A stretch of DNA of 34,148 nt from an uncultured Flavobacteriales bacterium (GCA_937876095.1 CALFIE010000022.1:1-34148), one strand, 5' to 3'. Shown: positions 24,176 through 33,666, numbered from the stretch's first letter. The notes: a model not told the origin generated them from the letters alone. Program-made: numbers and translations.

Positions 24176-24358
24176 TTACTTGATTTCTTTGTGAACGGTA
24201 TATTTTTTCAATACTGGATTGTATTTTTTCAATTCCAATCTCTCGGTAGTATTTTTTTTGTTCTTGGTAGTAATATATCTAGACATACCAGCAACACCAG
24301 TTTCCTTGTGTTCTGTACATTCCAAAATTACTTGAACTCTATTTCCTTTTTTAGCCAT
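24176..24358 (-). CDS. rpmG: 50S ribosomal protein L33
   Basis: A 60-residue L33 (MAKKGNRVQVILECTEHKE, then MSRYITTKNKKNTTERLELKKYNP). It has one cysteine only, so this is the zinc-free form rather than the CxxC zinc-ribbon form. It lies six bases after the rpmB stop. Confidence 0.96.
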   Translation of the reverse strand: MAKKGNRVQVILECTEHKETGVAGMSRYITTKNKKNTTERLELKKYNPVLKKYTVHKEIK

Positions 24359-24364
24359 GATTTC

Positions 24365-24601
24365 TTATTTTATAAATCCGTTTCTAATTGCTCTTTCCAG
24401 TGCTTCTTCAATCCCGATTTTATTGATGATTCTTAATCCGTGAGCAGAAACTCTGAGAGAAACAGATTTCTCTTGCTCTGGAAGATAGAATTTCTTTTCC
24501 AATAAATTAATTTCAAAACGACGTTTCGTTTTGTTGTTAGCGTGGGAAACGTTGTTCCCAACCATTGCACGCTTTCCAGTTATTTGGCAAATTCTTGACA
24601 T
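24365..24601 (-). CDS. rpmB: 50S ribosomal protein L28
   Basis: A 78-residue L28 (MSRICQITGKRAMVGNNVSH, NKTKRRFEINLLEKKFYLPE, and a VSLRVSAHGLRIINKIGIEEAL tail in two parts). It is first in the rpmB-rpmG-DUF4295 transcript, with ftsY beyond the hairpin. Length and motifs are normal. Confidence 0.96.
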   Translation of the reverse strand: MSRICQITGKRAMVGNNVSHANNKTKRRFEINLLEKKFYLPEQEKSVSLRVSAHGLRIINKIGIEEALERAIRNGFIK

Positions 24602-24639
24602 ATCTCGATGTTCTTATTTTACTTAAATATTTGAGAGTG

Positions 24640-24671
24640 CAAAATAACGAAGATTTTTTGAGATTGACAAA
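24640..24671 (-). promoter_or_regulatory. Candidate promoter of the rpmB operon
   Basis: On the minus strand TTTG (24671-24668), a 20-base spacer and TTATTTTG (24647-24640) resemble the Bacteroidota consensus, with the first base of the -7 box off. The leader to the ATG at 24601 would be about 34 bases. Confidence 0.5.
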
Positions 24672-24758
24672 TATTTTTAAAAATTTAAAGCCTTAATTTC
24701 AAAAAATTTACCAATTGTCGAATTAGAGTACGCTTTCAGGAATATTGGTAATGAATTT

Positions 24759-24844
24759 TTTATCATTAATGATTTTTTTTTGAGGTATTGATATGGTTTT
24801 AATGATAGTTTGCAAAATTATTTTTTTAATTTTATCATTAATGA
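24759..24844. promoter_or_regulatory. Repeated palindromic box in the rpmB-ruvA divergent region
   Basis: TTTATCATTAATGA occurs at 24759-24772 and again at 24831-24844. The first copy extends to the perfect palindrome ATCATTAATGAT (24762-24773). The 372-base gap between rpmB and ruvA carries these boxes and the two divergent promoters, but no credible gene. A protein-binding role is inference. Confidence 0.35.
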
Positions 24845-24924
24845 AAATTTTTGAAGTGACTATTATATTGAAGTACAGCCAATAATCATTCATCAATAAA
24901 AATCCGTAAATAATAGATTAACTT

Positions 24925-24954
24925 TTTGGGTTTACTTACAATTTCCTATATTTG
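24925..24954 (+). promoter_or_regulatory. Promoter of the ruvA-sprA operon
   Basis: TTTG (24925-24928), an 18-base spacer and TATATTTG (24947-24954) fit the Bacteroidota promoter consensus exactly. Transcription would begin near 24959, which argues for the ruvA start at 24974 rather than at the in-frame ATG inside the promoter. Confidence 0.65.
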
Positions 24955-24973
24955 GATGCTACAAAATCTAAAA

Positions 24974-25558
24974 ATGATCTATTCACTAAGAGGAATCGTA
25001 CAGGAATTGAGTCCTGCTTATGCCGTAATCGAAATTGCTGGAATTGGCTATTATGTTGGTATCAGTTTGCAGACTTCTAGACGATTGATCGTAGGAAAAG
25101 AAGCAATGCTATACACGCAACAAATCATCAGAGAAGATGCGCATTTGCTTTTTGGTTTCTATACGCAACCCGAAAAAGAAATGTTCAATTTGCTTATTTC
25201 TGTAAATGGAGTTGGCGCCGTTTCTGCACTGATTTTGTTGTCATCACTTGATTTAGGCGAGATTGCAACTGCGATTGTTTCTAAAAATGCGGTGCTTCTA
25301 CAAAAAGTGAAAGGAATTGGTGCTAAAACTGCCGAAAGAATCATCGTAGATTTACAAGATAAAGTTGCGAAATTTGATGCTTCTGGCGAAAATATTTCTA
25401 CAATTTCAGATAATAAAGTAAAAGAAGAATCGTTATCTGCATTGGAGGTTTTAGGCATCCCGAAGAAAATGAGCGAGAAAATTGCAGACCGATTGCTCAA
25501 GCAAAATCCAGATCTTACAGTAGAAGATTTGATAAAACAAATTTTAAAAAATATTTAA
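24974..25558 (+). CDS. ruvA: Holliday junction DNA helicase subunit RuvA
   Basis: A 194-residue RuvA, which binds four-way DNA junctions and loads the RuvB motor. Its OB-fold domain begins MIYSLRGIVQELSPAYAVIEIAGIGY, the helix-hairpin-helix region includes LISVNGVGAVSALILLSS and LLQKVKGIGAKTAERIIVDL, and the C-terminal RuvB-contact domain ends DLTVEDLIKQILKNI. The frame opens 16 codons earlier, but those codons overlap the promoter and lack similarity, so I set the start at 24974. Its stop lies three bases before the sprA start, so the two are probably translationally coupled. Confidence 0.95.
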   Translation: MIYSLRGIVQELSPAYAVIEIAGIGYYVGISLQTSRRLIVGKEAMLYTQQIIREDAHLLFGFYTQPEKEMFNLLISVNGVGAVSALILLSSLDLGEIATAIVSKNAVLLQKVKGIGAKTAERIIVDLQDKVAKFDASGENISTISDNKVKEESLSALEVLGIPKKMSEKIADRLLKQNPDLTVEDLIKQILKNI

Positions 25559-25561
25559 TAA

Positions 25562-28500
25562 TTGAACCCAAATATACTTTTTCGATATTTATTTCTACCC
25601 CTTATTTTTTGGTGTTTTTCTTTGGGACATTTGTCTGCCCAAGTAAAACCTGCAGATAGTAGTTCGGTAAGACAAGATTATGCATTACCAAATCCGATGC
25701 GTTATGAAGCGTTTTATGATATCAAATCGGGAATGTATTACTTGTATCCAAAAGTTGGGAATGTGGTAACAGGAGCGCCTATTTCTATGACTTCTGCAGA
25801 ATATCACAAATTTATGCTTGCCAATGGTTTGACAAGTTATTACAAAGAAAAATCTACCGAATACAACCTTACGTACAAAAAAAATCTCACCGAAGAGCAA
25901 AAGAAAAAACTCATACCAAGTCTGTATGTAAAAAATAAAATTTTCGAGACCATTTTTGGAGGAAACAAAATCGAAATTATACCTCAAGGTTTTGCCTCGT
26001 TCGATTTAGGTGGATTGTACCAAAGTATTGATAATCCTATGGTTTTGCCGCAAAACCGAAAGAGTTTTGCCTTCAATATAGAACAGAGAATTCAATTGGG
26101 TCTCACCGGAAAAGTTGGCGAAAATTTGGTATTGAAAGCCAATTACGATACACAAAGTGGTTTCTCATTTGAGAATAGGATGAACTTAGTATGGCAAGCA
26201 AAAGGAAGTTGGCGAGATTTGCAAAGCAAAGGTCTGAATGATCCTTCTACTGGTGGCGAAGACAAAATTATTAAAAGAATTGAATTTGGGAATGTAAATA
26301 TGCCACTTTCTACTAGTTTAATTCGTGGTTCTGAATCTTTATTTGGTCTAAAAACGGAGTTCCAACTAGGGAAAACTACCGGAACTTTGGTACTGTCTCA
26401 ACAGCAAGGTGAAGCCAGAAATATTGTTGTACAAGGTGGTGGTGTAATGAGCACCTTCAAAATAAATGCCATAGATTACGAAGATAATCAGCACTACTAT
26501 TTGGGACATTACTTCTTAGATAATTACGACAATTCATTATTGAATTATCCGCTCATTAATTCTAAAATCAGTATTACCAGAATAGAAGCTTGGGTTCTAG
26601 ATCAAGGTTCGGCTAATTTGCAAAACCAAAAAGGAATTATAGGAGTTCGAGATTTGGGAGAAGGAACTTCTGGTTATCCCAACAATTCTCAAAATAATTT
26701 GTACCCAAGTATTCTTGCACTCGGTCCCAACATCAGAGATGTGAATAATGCGTATAACACCATCAATTCTCAATCTTTGCCAAACGCAACTGGTGGTGTT
26801 GAAAATTTTGTAGACGGGGAAAATTTTATTTTTAATAGAAAAGCAAGACGACTTTCTAGTACAGAGTTTACTTACAACGCACAATTAGGATATTTGTCTT
26901 TGAATCAAAGATTAAATGATAACCAATTGTTAGCAGTTGCGTATACATTCACAATCAATGGAGAAAAAACCGTATACAAAGTAGGGGAATTTTCAGAGGA
27001 GAGCCCAGTTTTGGTTACCAAATTATTGAAACCAAACGTTTCAGTAAAAACTACTTCGCCAATGTGGGATTTGATGATGAAAAACATCTATTCGCTGAAT
27101 TCTTACCAATTGAGTCCCGACAATTTTTTATTAAATGTCTTTTATAAAGATGCACAAAATGGTAAAGTCAATTATTTACCAAATACTGCGGTACAAGATA
27201 AAAACCTATTGAAATTATTCAATTGGGATAGACTCAATATAAATGGTGATGTACAAAGTAATGGAGCAGTTACAGGAGATGGAATTTTCGATTTTATACC
27301 AGGACTTACCATAAAACCAGATGATGGTAGAGTGATTTTTACCAAAGCAAAACCTTTCGGTGCCTATTTACAAAATTTGTTGGGGAATGATCCAAAATTT
27401 GTGTTCAATGATTTGTACACCCAACAGAAACAAGTTGCATCTCAAAGTAATTTAGCACTTAGGTACACTATAGAAGGTCGTTACAAAGGCAGTCAAGGAA
27501 CTGGGATTTCTCTAGGTGCGATAAATGTTCCGCAAGGTTCTGTAAAAGTTACTGCAAATGGAGTACAATTGGTAGAAGGTCAGGATTACACCGTAGATTA
27601 TATGTTGGGACAAGTAACCATCATTAATGAAGCTGTGAAACAATCCGGACAAGCCATCAATATTTCATTAGAAAATCAACTCACCTTCAATACCCAAAGA
27701 AAACGATTTTTGGGACTAAATTTAGAAAGAAAATATAATGAACATCTGACTTTAGGAGGAACTGTAGTCAATTATTCTGAAACTCCACTTACACAAAAAG
27801 TTAATTACGGGCAAGAATCTGTAAATAATACGATGGCTGGTTTGAACGTGATGTACAACAATGAAGCACCATTTCTCACAAGACTTACAGATAAAATTCC
27901 ATTAATAAATACAGAAGCACCTTCTAATATCAGTTTCAGAGCAGAAGGAGCATATCTAATTCCCGGACAGAACAAAGGAATCGATGACCAATCATATGTA
28001 GATGATTTCGAGCAATCGACGTCTAAAATTTCTCTGAAAGAACCTGCAGTCTGGAGTTTGGCATCAAAACCAGAAAAAAATCCGAACGACCCCGTTTTTG
28101 TAAACGCAGGACAAAGCGACAATTTAGCCAACGGAAACGGAAGAGGTTTGCTTTCTTGGTATTCCATAGATCCTAGATTTTGGGGAGTTGGTGGTAATGC
28201 ACCAACAGGAATCACATCTCAAACGGTTTCTAATCACGCTTCGCGTAGAGTGCAAATGAAAGAATTGTTTAATAATAAAGATTTTGTAGCTGGAGATCAA
28301 ACTTATACCAATACTTTTGATATTACGTATTATCCTTCAGAAAGAGGACCCTACAATGTCAATCAAAATAACGAAACTACACAACAAAGATGGGCTGGTT
28401 TGATGCGCCCAATTTCTGTATCGAACTTCATCAACTCTAATATAGAATATATAGAATTTTGGATGATGGATCCTTATGCAGACGGAAATACATTGGGAAC

Positions 28501-31500
28501 TGCACCAAAATTGCAACTACAACTTGGTAACGTAAACGAAGATGTTCTGAAAGACGGCAAATTACTATACGAAAATGGTTTGCCAACACCATCGGTCGCA
28601 GCCAATACTTCTAGTACCAATTGGGGAACCCAACCTAACCAAAATCCTCTTTTGTATGCTTTTTCTTCTACCGGAAACGATCGTACTGCACAAGATTTAG
28701 GATATGATGGACTTTCTGCAGCGCAAGAAGCTACAAAATTTGGGGTGAATTTCACAAATCCTGTTACCAATGCAAGTGATCCTGCTTCTGATGATTTTGT
28801 GTTTTTTATGTCGAATTCATTTTCGGGTAGTTTGGCATCGTCTTTACCACAGCGTTACAAATATTTTAGAAATCCAGAAGGTAATTCTAAAGAAGGTTCT
28901 CTAGATGTGGCTACACAAACTCCAGATGCAGAAGATACCAATAGAGATTACAACCTAGATCAAGCAGAGAGTTACAACCAATACACCGTGAAACTAGATC
29001 CTGCTAATTTGGTTTTAGGTCAAAACAACATAGTAGATGTAAAAACGGTAGATGCAAAATTCCAAAACGGACAAGAAGGTTCTGTGAAATGGTACCTTTT
29101 CAGAATTCCAGTATCGAAATATGATACAGATGCTGGTGAACACGACCCTTCTATTCTCAACAATGTTCGATTTGCGCGTATGTTGCTTTCGGGATTTGAT
29201 CAGACTGCTACTTTGCGTTTTGGTACTTTTGATTTAGTAAGAACAGATTGGCGAAGATATACCAACAATATTGCGAGTCCTGCAGTAACTTCTGTACAAG
29301 AAGGAACGGCTGGTTATGCTAATATGAATGATAATTTTGAAGTAGGTAGTGTAAATTTAGAAGAAAACGGACTCAATACACCACCTTATGTATTGCCTCC
29401 TGGAATTGATAGACAAATTTTGAGTGGAAATGCAGGTGCACAAAGACAAAACGAAGCATCTCTCTATATGAAGGTGACCAATTTGCCATCTGAAGCAAGA
29501 GGTGTGTACAAAAATGCAGCAATGGATATGAGACGTTACCAAAAATTAAAACTTTTTGTACACGCAGAAAACCTACATGATCCTACTTCCAATAAAACCG
29601 ATCAAACTTCTAAATTTTTCATTAGATTTGGTAGTGATAATACAGATAACTATTACGAGTACGAATCATCATTGAAATTTACTTCTAATAGTGCTAAATC
29701 ACCTATGGATATTTGGCCACTCGAAAATCAAATTGATTTAGAAATTCAGAATTTTGTAGAAGCCAAACAACGAAGAGATAAAAATTCTGCATTGCCAATA
29801 GATCAGCGTTACCAAGATTTGGAATTTGGGAATGATGACAAACGCATCTATATCAAAGGAAGACCAAGTTTAGGAAACATTTCTTCTATAATGATTGGAG
29901 TTAGAAATACTGATGAAGTTAATAAAACACTTGTACTTTGGGTAAATGAAATCCGATTAAGCGAAATTGAAAATCAGGGTGGTTATGCAGCCAATGCAAG
30001 TTTGAATTTCAATTTAGGAGATTTCGCGACTGTAAATACGAGTGCGTCCTATTCTAGTATTGGTTTTGGTAGCATTATACAAAGACCATCAGAACGATCA
30101 CAGACTGCCAATTCTGCGTTTAGCATCAATACTGCGGTGAATGTAGATAAATTTTTACCTAAAAAAGCAGGGTTGAAAATTCCGGTGAACTACTCCTATT
30201 CACAAACCATAGAAGATCCTAAATACAATCCTCTAGATAATGATATAGAGTTTGCTAATGCAAATAATAAGGAGCAACTGAAAAAAATTGCACGTACCTA
30301 TACACAACAGCGAAGTGTAGGTGTAGTAAATATGCGTAAAGAACGCACGAACCCGAACAAAAAACCTAAATTTTATGATGTTGAAAACGTTTCGGTGACT
30401 GCAATGTACAACGATGATTATTACCGGGATATCTACATTAAACGAAATTTCAAACAATACTTGAAAGCATACGTAGATTATAACTATACCTTCAAACCTT
30501 GGGTAATTAGACCTTTCAAAAAATTGGTAAGTGATACTGCAAAATCTGCCAAATATTTAAGATGGTTCAAAGAGTTTAATCTTAATTTGGTACCATCTAA
30601 ATTATCTTTCCGTACAGAAATTGATAGAAATTACAACGAATTACAATTCAGAAATATAGAATCTATTTTGAGCGGAATTGAAGGGCAAGAGTTTGACATC
30701 ATCAGAAATAGAAATTTCTTCTTCGGATGGCAATATTCCCTAGGTTTCAATTTTACGAAATCCTTCAAAATGGAAATCAATTCGGCAATGCGAACGCTAA
30801 ATGATAATCTGAATGTGAATAATATGGATACCAATTCTATCTTCCAAAACACATTCAGATCAGGTAGACCTGTTCTCTACAATCATAAAGTACAGTTGAA
30901 TTACCAATTACCTTTTGAATATTTGCCTTATCTGGATTTTGTGAATGCAGAATTAGGGTATGGTTTCACTTACAACTGGAATACTCGTTCTACAGCATTG
31001 CTCGATAGTTCAAGTGGAAGTTTAGGAACCACCGGTCAAAATACCAATAATATTATTGCAACCGCATCAGTTGATATGCCGAAATTTTTTAGTAAGATAA
31101 ATTATTTCAAAAAAATTAACACCAAAATGCAAAAACGCAAGCAAGAAATAGACTCGCTGAACAATGTCTATACCACAGCTTGGCAAAAGAAAAAAACCAA
31201 TTTCAAATCATATAAATTTAAAAATAAACTTACGCCAATACAGAGTCTTGCTTATTTGTTGACTGCAATCAAACAAGCAGATTTCAACTATACCGAGAAT
31301 AATGGTACCGTAATTCCGGGCTTGTTGTCTGAACCAAATTGGTATGGGTACGGTCAAATTTTGGGTGGACCAACCTATGGATTTTTGCTTGGTTCGCAAG
31401 CAGATATTCGTAGAAATTTACTAGAAAATAGTTGGATTTCTAATTCAGATTTGATGAATGATCCGTATGTACAAATGAAAAACAGAAGCATTACTGCCAA

Positions 31501-32602
31501 TGTACAAGTAGTACCAGTAAATGATTTTAGGTTTGATTTTAATATTCTCAGCAATTATTCTAGAAATTATACGCAGGCTGGTTACAACTCTATGAATAAT
31601 CTAAATTATCCGAATCTAGATTATGCTTTTGGTAACGACCTTATTACGTATTCTAATACCACGGTAATGCTGAAAACAGCATTTACAGACAGCCAAACTA
31701 TTTATCAAAATATGATTGATAATGCCAAAATGATTTCTCAACAAATGGGAGGTACTGTAAATACCAATGGTTATACAGCAGGTCACAGTATTGCTAATCC
31801 GTATGTGTTGATTCCTGCATTTCAGGCTGCAATAGAAGGAAGATCCAAAAGTGCAATTGGCGATGCCAAAAAACAGGGATTCCCAATACCAAATTGGCGA
31901 ATCATTTATTCTGGTCTCAAAAATATCCCAATCATCAATTCGCAATTTTCTAAATTCGATATTTTACATACCTACAACTCAACTTATACTGCAACAGGAA
32001 TACAGTCGAACATAGATTATTACAATTTTATGAACAACAACACCACTGCAAATCCGGTTCCGAATAAAGATATTAATGGTGATTACCTCAATCCGTTTGT
32101 GTTTTCGCAAGTTGGTTATGTAGAGACTTTTGCACCACTAATTGGTATAGATTTCACGATGCGTAACAATTTACAATTACGTGCGCAATACAACCGAAAT
32201 CGTATGTATATGCTTGGTTTGGTAAATCATACGCTTACCGAAGATTTAGGAAAAGAATATGTGATTGGTTTTGGCTACATCATAAAAGACCTAAAACTCC
32301 GAATCAATTACAAAGGAAAACCTCAAAACATAAAAAGCGACTTAAATATAAGAGGAGATTTATCACTGAGAGACAATCAAACCAAAATTACCAATATTTT
32401 GCTAGACAATGCACAAGTAACGGGCGGACAAAAACTACTCAGCGTGAAATTCACGGCAGATTATAATTTTTCTAAAAATCTGAACCTGAAATTGTTCTAT
32501 GATCAAATGATGAGCAAATACAAAATTTCCACAGCATTTCCGCTTTCTACAATCAGAGCAGGTATTTCTGCTACATTCACCTTTGGTGATGGTGGTTTTT
32601 AA
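25562..32602 (+). CDS. sprA: Type IX secretion translocon SprA (Sov family)
   Basis: A 2346-residue protein, close in length to SprA of Flavobacterium johnsoniae (about 2400). SprA forms the 36-strand outer-membrane barrel through which T9SS substrates (adhesins, enzymes, gliding proteins) leave the cell. A signal peptide is present (LFLPLIFWCFSLGHLSAQ, cleavage near residue 27). N-terminal family phrases include GGNKIEIIPQGFASFDLGG and RIQLGLTGKVGENLVLKANY; the middle has YVDDFEQSTSKISLKEPA and RYKYFRNPEGNS; the C-terminus LSTIRAGISATFTFGDGGF is a typical barrel end. The start codon is TTG, three bases after ruvA. Its partner plug gene is at 4822-6033. No frameshift or truncation is visible. 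gcvH and a vanZ-like gene follow, as in other Flavobacteriia. Confidence 0.95.
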   Translation: MNPNILFRYLFLPLIFWCFSLGHLSAQVKPADSSSVRQDYALPNPMRYEAFYDIKSGMYYLYPKVGNVVTGAPISMTSAEYHKFMLANGLTSYYKEKSTEYNLTYKKNLTEEQKKKLIPSLYVKNKIFETIFGGNKIEIIPQGFASFDLGGLYQSIDNPMVLPQNRKSFAFNIEQRIQLGLTGKVGENLVLKANYDTQSGFSFENRMNLVWQAKGSWRDLQSKGLNDPSTGGEDKIIKRIEFGNVNMPLSTSLIRGSESLFGLKTEFQLGKTTGTLVLSQQQGEARNIVVQGGGVMSTFKINAIDYEDNQHYYLGHYFLDNYDNSLLNYPLINSKISITRIEAWVLDQGSANLQNQKGIIGVRDLGEGTSGYPNNSQNNLYPSILALGPNIRDVNNAYNTINSQSLPNATGGVENFVDGENFIFNRKARRLSSTEFTYNAQLGYLSLNQRLNDNQLLAVAYTFTINGEKTVYKVGEFSEESPVLVTKLLKPNVSVKTTSPMWDLMMKNIYSLNSYQLSPDNFLLNVFYKDAQNGKVNYLPNTAVQDKNLLKLFNWDRLNINGDVQSNGAVTGDGIFDFIPGLTIKPDDGRVIFTKAKPFGAYLQNLLGNDPKFVFNDLYTQQKQVASQSNLALRYTIEGRYKGSQGTGISLGAINVPQGSVKVTANGVQLVEGQDYTVDYMLGQVTIINEAVKQSGQAINISLENQLTFNTQRKRFLGLNLERKYNEHLTLGGTVVNYSETPLTQKVNYGQESVNNTMAGLNVMYNNEAPFLTRLTDKIPLINTEAPSNISFRAEGAYLIPGQNKGIDDQSYVDDFEQSTSKISLKEPAVWSLASKPEKNPNDPVFVNAGQSDNLANGNGRGLLSWYSIDPRFWGVGGNAPTGITSQTVSNHASRRVQMKELFNNKDFVAGDQTYTNTFDITYYPSERGPYNVNQNNETTQQRWAGLMRPISVSNFINSNIEYIEFWMMDPYADGNTLGTAPKLQLQLGNVNEDVLKDGKLLYENGLPTPSVAANTSSTNWGTQPNQNPLLYAFSSTGNDRTAQDLGYDGLSAAQEATKFGVNFTNPVTNASDPASDDFVFFMSNSFSGSLASSLPQRYKYFRNPEGNSKEGSLDVATQTPDAEDTNRDYNLDQAESYNQYTVKLDPANLVLGQNNIVDVKTVDAKFQNGQEGSVKWYLFRIPVSKYDTDAGEHDPSILNNVRFARMLLSGFDQTATLRFGTFDLVRTDWRRYTNNIASPAVTSVQEGTAGYANMNDNFEVGSVNLEENGLNTPPYVLPPGIDRQILSGNAGAQRQNEASLYMKVTNLPSEARGVYKNAAMDMRRYQKLKLFVHAENLHDPTSNKTDQTSKFFIRFGSDNTDNYYEYESSLKFTSNSAKSPMDIWPLENQIDLEIQNFVEAKQRRDKNSALPIDQRYQDLEFGNDDKRIYIKGRPSLGNISSIMIGVRNTDEVNKTLVLWVNEIRLSEIENQGGYAANASLNFNLGDFATVNTSASYSSIGFGSIIQRPSERSQTANSAFSINTAVNVDKFLPKKAGLKIPVNYSYSQTIEDPKYNPLDNDIEFANANNKEQLKKIARTYTQQRSVGVVNMRKERTNPNKKPKFYDVENVSVTAMYNDDYYRDIYIKRNFKQYLKAYVDYNYTFKPWVIRPFKKLVSDTAKSAKYLRWFKEFNLNLVPSKLSFRTEIDRNYNELQFRNIESILSGIEGQEFDIIRNRNFFFGWQYSLGFNFTKSFKMEINSAMRTLNDNLNVNNMDTNSIFQNTFRSGRPVLYNHKVQLNYQLPFEYLPYLDFVNAELGYGFTYNWNTRSTALLDSSSGSLGTTGQNTNNIIATASVDMPKFFSKINYFKKINTKMQKRKQEIDSLNNVYTTAWQKKKTNFKSYKFKNKLTPIQSLAYLLTAIKQADFNYTENNGTVIPGLLSEPNWYGYGQILGGPTYGFLLGSQADIRRNLLENSWISNSDLMNDPYVQMKNRSITANVQVVPVNDFRFDFNILSNYSRNYTQAGYNSMNNLNYPNLDYAFGNDLITYSNTTVMLKTAFTDSQTIYQNMIDNAKMISQQMGGTVNTNGYTAGHSIANPYVLIPAFQAAIEGRSKSAIGDAKKQGFPIPNWRIIYSGLKNIPIINSQFSKFDILHTYNSTYTATGIQSNIDYYNFMNNNTTANPVPNKDINGDYLNPFVFSQVGYVETFAPLIGIDFTMRNNLQLRAQYNRNRMYMLGLVNHTLTEDLGKEYVIGFGYIIKDLKLRINYKGKPQNIKSDLNIRGDLSLRDNQTKITNILLDNAQVTGGQKLLSVKFTADYNFSKNLNLKLFYDQMMSKYKISTAFPLSTIRAGISATFTFGDGGF

Positions 32603-32617
32603 GGAATTTCAAATAAT

Positions 32618-32695
32618 TTAATTAAAAGAATGTTTAAATTCCAAAGGAGTCAAATCAGTTTTCTTTTTGAATAATTTATTGAAAAATTGTGGTTT
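32618..32695 (-). pseudogene. Remnant of an AraC-family regulator C-terminus
   Basis: On the minus strand the frame reads KPQFFNKLFKKKTDLTPLEF and then KHSFN before a TAA at 32620-32618. This is the conserved end of the AraC helix-turn-helix domain (typically S.FNK.FKK.TG.TP.EFR.SF). A TGA at 32698-32696 blocks the frame just upstream, and the 235 bases beyond show no further regulator sequence. It is therefore a fragment, left in the gap between sprA and gcvH. The rest of that 330-base gap has only A+T-rich sequence and the gcvH promoter. Confidence 0.65.
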
Positions 32696-32879
32696 TCAGT
32701 TCCTATTTTTTTTAATGAATGTCTCTTTTCGTAATAATATAGTTTTGAGAATCATCTTTGTCATTCTGAAATAATCTCAAATCAATGAAATATAAAAATA
32801 GATTTCGGATTCTACGAAGTCAAATGCAAAAAACTGTTTACATAAAGTATTACGAATTAAAATGGATATTCAATTTTAT

Positions 32880-32911
32880 TTTGAACTTTATTATATTTTA
32901 AAGTAAATTTG
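32880..32911 (+). promoter_or_regulatory. Promoter of gcvH
   Basis: TTTG (32880-32883), a 20-base spacer and TAAATTTG (32904-32911) match the Bacteroidota consensus. The leader to the ATG at 32934 would be about 18 bases. Confidence 0.65.
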
Positions 32912-32933
32912 CGAAACCTAAAATTTCAAAATT

Positions 32934-33311
32934 ATGAATACACCATCTGAACTTAAATACACCAAAGATCACGAATGGATCAAAATCGAAGGCAACACAG
33001 CCACCATTGGTATTACAGATTTCGCACAAGGCGAATTAGGAGACATTGTTTTTGTAGATGTCGACACTTTAGAGGAAGACCTAAATACAGGTGATGTTTT
33101 CGGTAGTGTAGAAGCCGTGAAAACAGTTTCAGATCTTTATCTACCAATCGCAGGCAAAGTTACCGCCTTTAATTCAGACCTAGAAGACCAGCCAGAATTA
33201 CTCAATACAGATCCTTATGGCAAAGGTTGGATCATCAAGATTGACATTGCAGACCAAGCTTCTCAAAGCGAATTGCTAACTGCAGAAGAATACCAAGCAA
33301 CAATTGGATAA
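32934..33311 (+). CDS. gcvH: Glycine cleavage system H protein
   Basis: A 125-residue H protein, the lipoyl-bearing shuttle that carries the aminomethyl group between the P, T and L proteins of the glycine cleavage system. The lipoylation site is K63 in GSVEAVKTVSDLYLP. Other family phrases are YTKDHEWIKIEGNTATIGIT and LLNTDPYGKGWIIKI. Length is standard. No gcvP or gcvT lies in the window, which is usual, since gcvH is unlinked in many Bacteroidota. The vanZ-like gene overlaps its end by eight bases. Confidence 0.96.
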   Translation: MNTPSELKYTKDHEWIKIEGNTATIGITDFAQGELGDIVFVDVDTLEEDLNTGDVFGSVEAVKTVSDLYLPIAGKVTAFNSDLEDQPELLNTDPYGKGWIIKIDIADQASQSELLTAEEYQATIG

Positions 33312-33666
33312 GATTTCCAACATATTTAGAACAAAGATTTTGCCCATTTATTGGGCATTTCTTACTTATATGCTCCTAAAACCAGGAACAGAAAACAAAG
33401 AATATTGGTTTATGTTCTCCGGTTTCGACAAGGTATTACACCTTTTGATTTTTGCAATGTTGGGCTTTTGTTTCAAAGTTGCCTTTCCTAATAATAAATT
33501 TTTGATTTTCATTCAAATAATGCTTTGTTACGCATTCCTCACCGAAATACTACAAGATCAAATGAATTTTGGGAGAGCATTAGAATTAAATGATGTCGTT
33601 GCCGATTTCTTAGGCGTTTGTATAGGTTATTTAATATACACCAAACTAATTCCATTCAAAAATTAA
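33304..33666 (+). CDS. VanZ family membrane protein
   Basis: A 120-residue protein with about four hydrophobic segments (LPIYWAFLTYMLL, VLHLLIFAMLGFCFKVAF, FLIFIQIMLCYAFLTEIL, ADFLGVCIGYLIYTKL). The phrases FDKVLHLLIFAMLG and EILQDQMNFGRALELNDVVA, followed by DFLG, are typical of the VanZ-like family, whose founding member gives low-level teicoplanin resistance; most members have no known function. The start is a TTG that overlaps the last eight bases of gcvH (TTGGATAA), so translation is probably coupled. No ATG occurs before the first membrane segment. Confidence 0.8.
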   Translation: MDKISNIFRTKILPIYWAFLTYMLLKPGTENKEYWFMFSGFDKVLHLLIFAMLGFCFKVAFPNNKFLIFIQIMLCYAFLTEILQDQMNFGRALELNDVVADFLGVCIGYLIYTKLIPFKN

